NCBI GenBank assembly: GCA_031284195.1
Contig: JAITAI010000163.1
Coordinates: 1 to 6,307 of the forward strand
DNA: 6,307 bases
Reading direction: 5' to 3'
Source: Treponema sp.
GTDB lineage: Bacteria; Spirochaetota; Spirochaetia; Treponematales; Breznakiellaceae
The stretch's first letter is position 1. Each line of letters starts with the position of its first letter. Position numbers and translations under genes: made by a program. Positions 5,950-6,307 of this stretch are shown here, one piece after another. The notes beneath the pieces were generated by a model. The model made no database searches. It was not told the DNA's origin and worked only from the letters and a program-made list of their open reading frames with translations.

Positions 5950-5954
5950 AGTAT

Positions 5955-6137
5955 GGTCCTAATCCCTTAAAGCAGGTCAAAAATTTGGACTTCCGGTGAA
6001 GCAGGTGAAACGGCATCCGAGTACGTTGGTCATAATCCCTTAAAACAGGTCAAAAATTCGGACGCGCGCTTTAGTGTGCATTTTGAGGGCTCTCTCGAGT
6101 GGGTCATAATCCCTTAAAACAGGTCAAAAATTCGGAC
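5955..6137 (-). CRISPR. Short CRISPR array, three 36-nt repeats and two spacers
   Basis: Repeats lie at 5955-5990, 6028-6063 and 6102-6137, with spacers of 37 bases (5991-6027) and 38 bases (6064-6101). The second and third repeats are identical; the first differs at three positions. Distal repeats usually degenerate, so the leader should be on the right and the array is probably read on the minus strand. In that direction the repeat begins GTCCGAATTTTTGACC and ends AAGGGATTATGACC. Its ends (GTC and GAC) are only briefly complementary, so any stem is weak. The two spacers are unrelated to each other and I see no match elsewhere in the window. The GGATT-GAC type of 3' end resembles repeats of type I or III systems more than type II, but the type cannot be settled without cas genes, and none is in the window. 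Confidence 0.9.
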
Positions 6138-6181
6138 AGTACCCCTCGTAACTCCTTATATTACAATGACTTATAAGGCCC

Positions 6182-6294
6182 TTTCCGCATACCTCCTTAT
6201 AAATTCGGCATTTTTCCTGCAATAACACCATTACTCCTCTTTTTTTTCTTGTAATTCCTTATCCTGTAAGGAATTATAATTTCCGCATACCTCC
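6182..6294. repeat. 15-bp direct repeat pair in the leader
   Basis: TTTCCGCATACCTCC occurs identically at 6182-6196 and 6280-6294, 98 bases apart. On the minus strand it reads GGAGGTATGCGGAAA. Both copies sit beside TTATAA/TTATAAT-like text, suggesting a partial tandem duplication or paired binding sites. Confidence 0.8.
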
Positions 6295-6307
6295 CTGGCA
6301 ATTTTCC
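6231..6307 (-). CDS. Possible C-terminal end of a gene entering from the right
   Basis: One minus-strand frame is open from the window edge and ends at TAA 6233-6231 with SLQDKELQEKKEE, a charged, coil-like tail. Its stop overlaps an ATG as TAATG, behind GAGGAG, which opens a 35-codon frame (6231-6124) that runs into the first CRISPR repeat and is probably not real. Another frame is also open from the edge to 6197, so the choice is uncertain. If real, this would be the gene just upstream of the array, where cas genes often lie. The visible part is too short to identify. Confidence 0.25.
   Translation of the reverse strand, partial: KIAREVCGNYNSLQDKELQEKKEE

Larger units (their letters stand above)
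6138..6307 (-). promoter_or_regulatory. Probable CRISPR leader region
   Basis: This AT-rich DNA borders the intact end of the array, where a leader is expected. It holds inverted repeats CCTTATA/TATAAGG (6154-6160, 6172-6178) and a 10-bp hairpin TAATTCCTTA/TAAGGAATTA (6252-6261, 6267-6276), and the direct repeat TTTCCGCATACCTCC at 6182-6196 and 6280-6294. CTCCTTATA also recurs at 6152-6160 and 6193-6201. TAATAT on the minus strand (6163-6158) could be a -10 box about 20 bases before the first repeat, without a good -35 box. The true left part of the leader is next to 6137; its right boundary is unknown because a possible gene end overlaps it. Confidence 0.5.

Noticed and set aside
5760..5950. 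tmRNA, RNase P RNA or SRP RNA
   Set aside because: The block is GC-rich and folded, but I see no tmRNA tag-peptide or 3' TTCGA end, no RNase P core motif and no SRP apical loop sequence on either strand.
6252..6276. Terminator in the right flank
   Set aside because: A T-run lies before, not after, the hairpin on the plus strand, and on the minus strand an A-run follows. Neither direction fits.

Overview
The window looks like chromosomal DNA from a spirochaete, most likely a Treponema-like species. This rests on three things: the translation and lipid gene order rpsB-tsf-frr-uppS-cdsA with no pyrH between tsf and frr, the long acidic C-terminal tail on ribosomal protein S2, and a nearby lipoprotein gene with a loose lipobox. 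The assignment is inferred from gene content and recalled gene order, not from a database search.

Layout, left to right. Positions 1-119 hold an undecidable partial reading frame. Positions 144-796 hold a plus-strand lipoprotein gene that looks decayed: it has an ATA where a start codon is expected and two places where the frame slips by one base. Its best reconstructed stop interlocks with the cdsA stop, which comes from the opposite strand. Positions 793-4786 are the minus-strand cluster, transcribed rpsB, tsf, frr, uppS, cdsA. It links ribosome function (S2, EF-Ts, ribosome recycling factor) to envelope lipid precursors (undecaprenyl diphosphate synthase, CDP-diacylglycerol synthase). uppS and cdsA overlap by ATGA, and the other junctions are short. 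A perfect 10-bp hairpin sits just before the frr ribosome binding site, in the gap where many bacteria carry pyrH. Upstream of rpsB there is a structured leader and a weak terminator for the preceding gene. Positions 4924-5520 hold maf, a Maf/YhdE-type nucleotide pyrophosphatase, also on the minus strand, with its own candidate promoter and a small upstream reading frame.

The right end (about 5700-6307) is accessory in character. It has a GC-rich mosaic of short repeats and hairpins (5841-5949), then a small CRISPR array of three 36-nt repeats and two spacers (5955-6137). Next comes an AT-rich region with inverted and direct repeats that is probably the leader (6138 to the window end). The degenerate repeat lies on the maf side, so the array most likely reads on the minus strand from a leader on the right. 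No cas gene is visible; any would lie beyond the right edge, where a possible reading-frame end can be seen. The CRISPR locus with its leader and the repeat mosaic beside it are the most interesting parts. The central cluster is ordinary housekeeping DNA.
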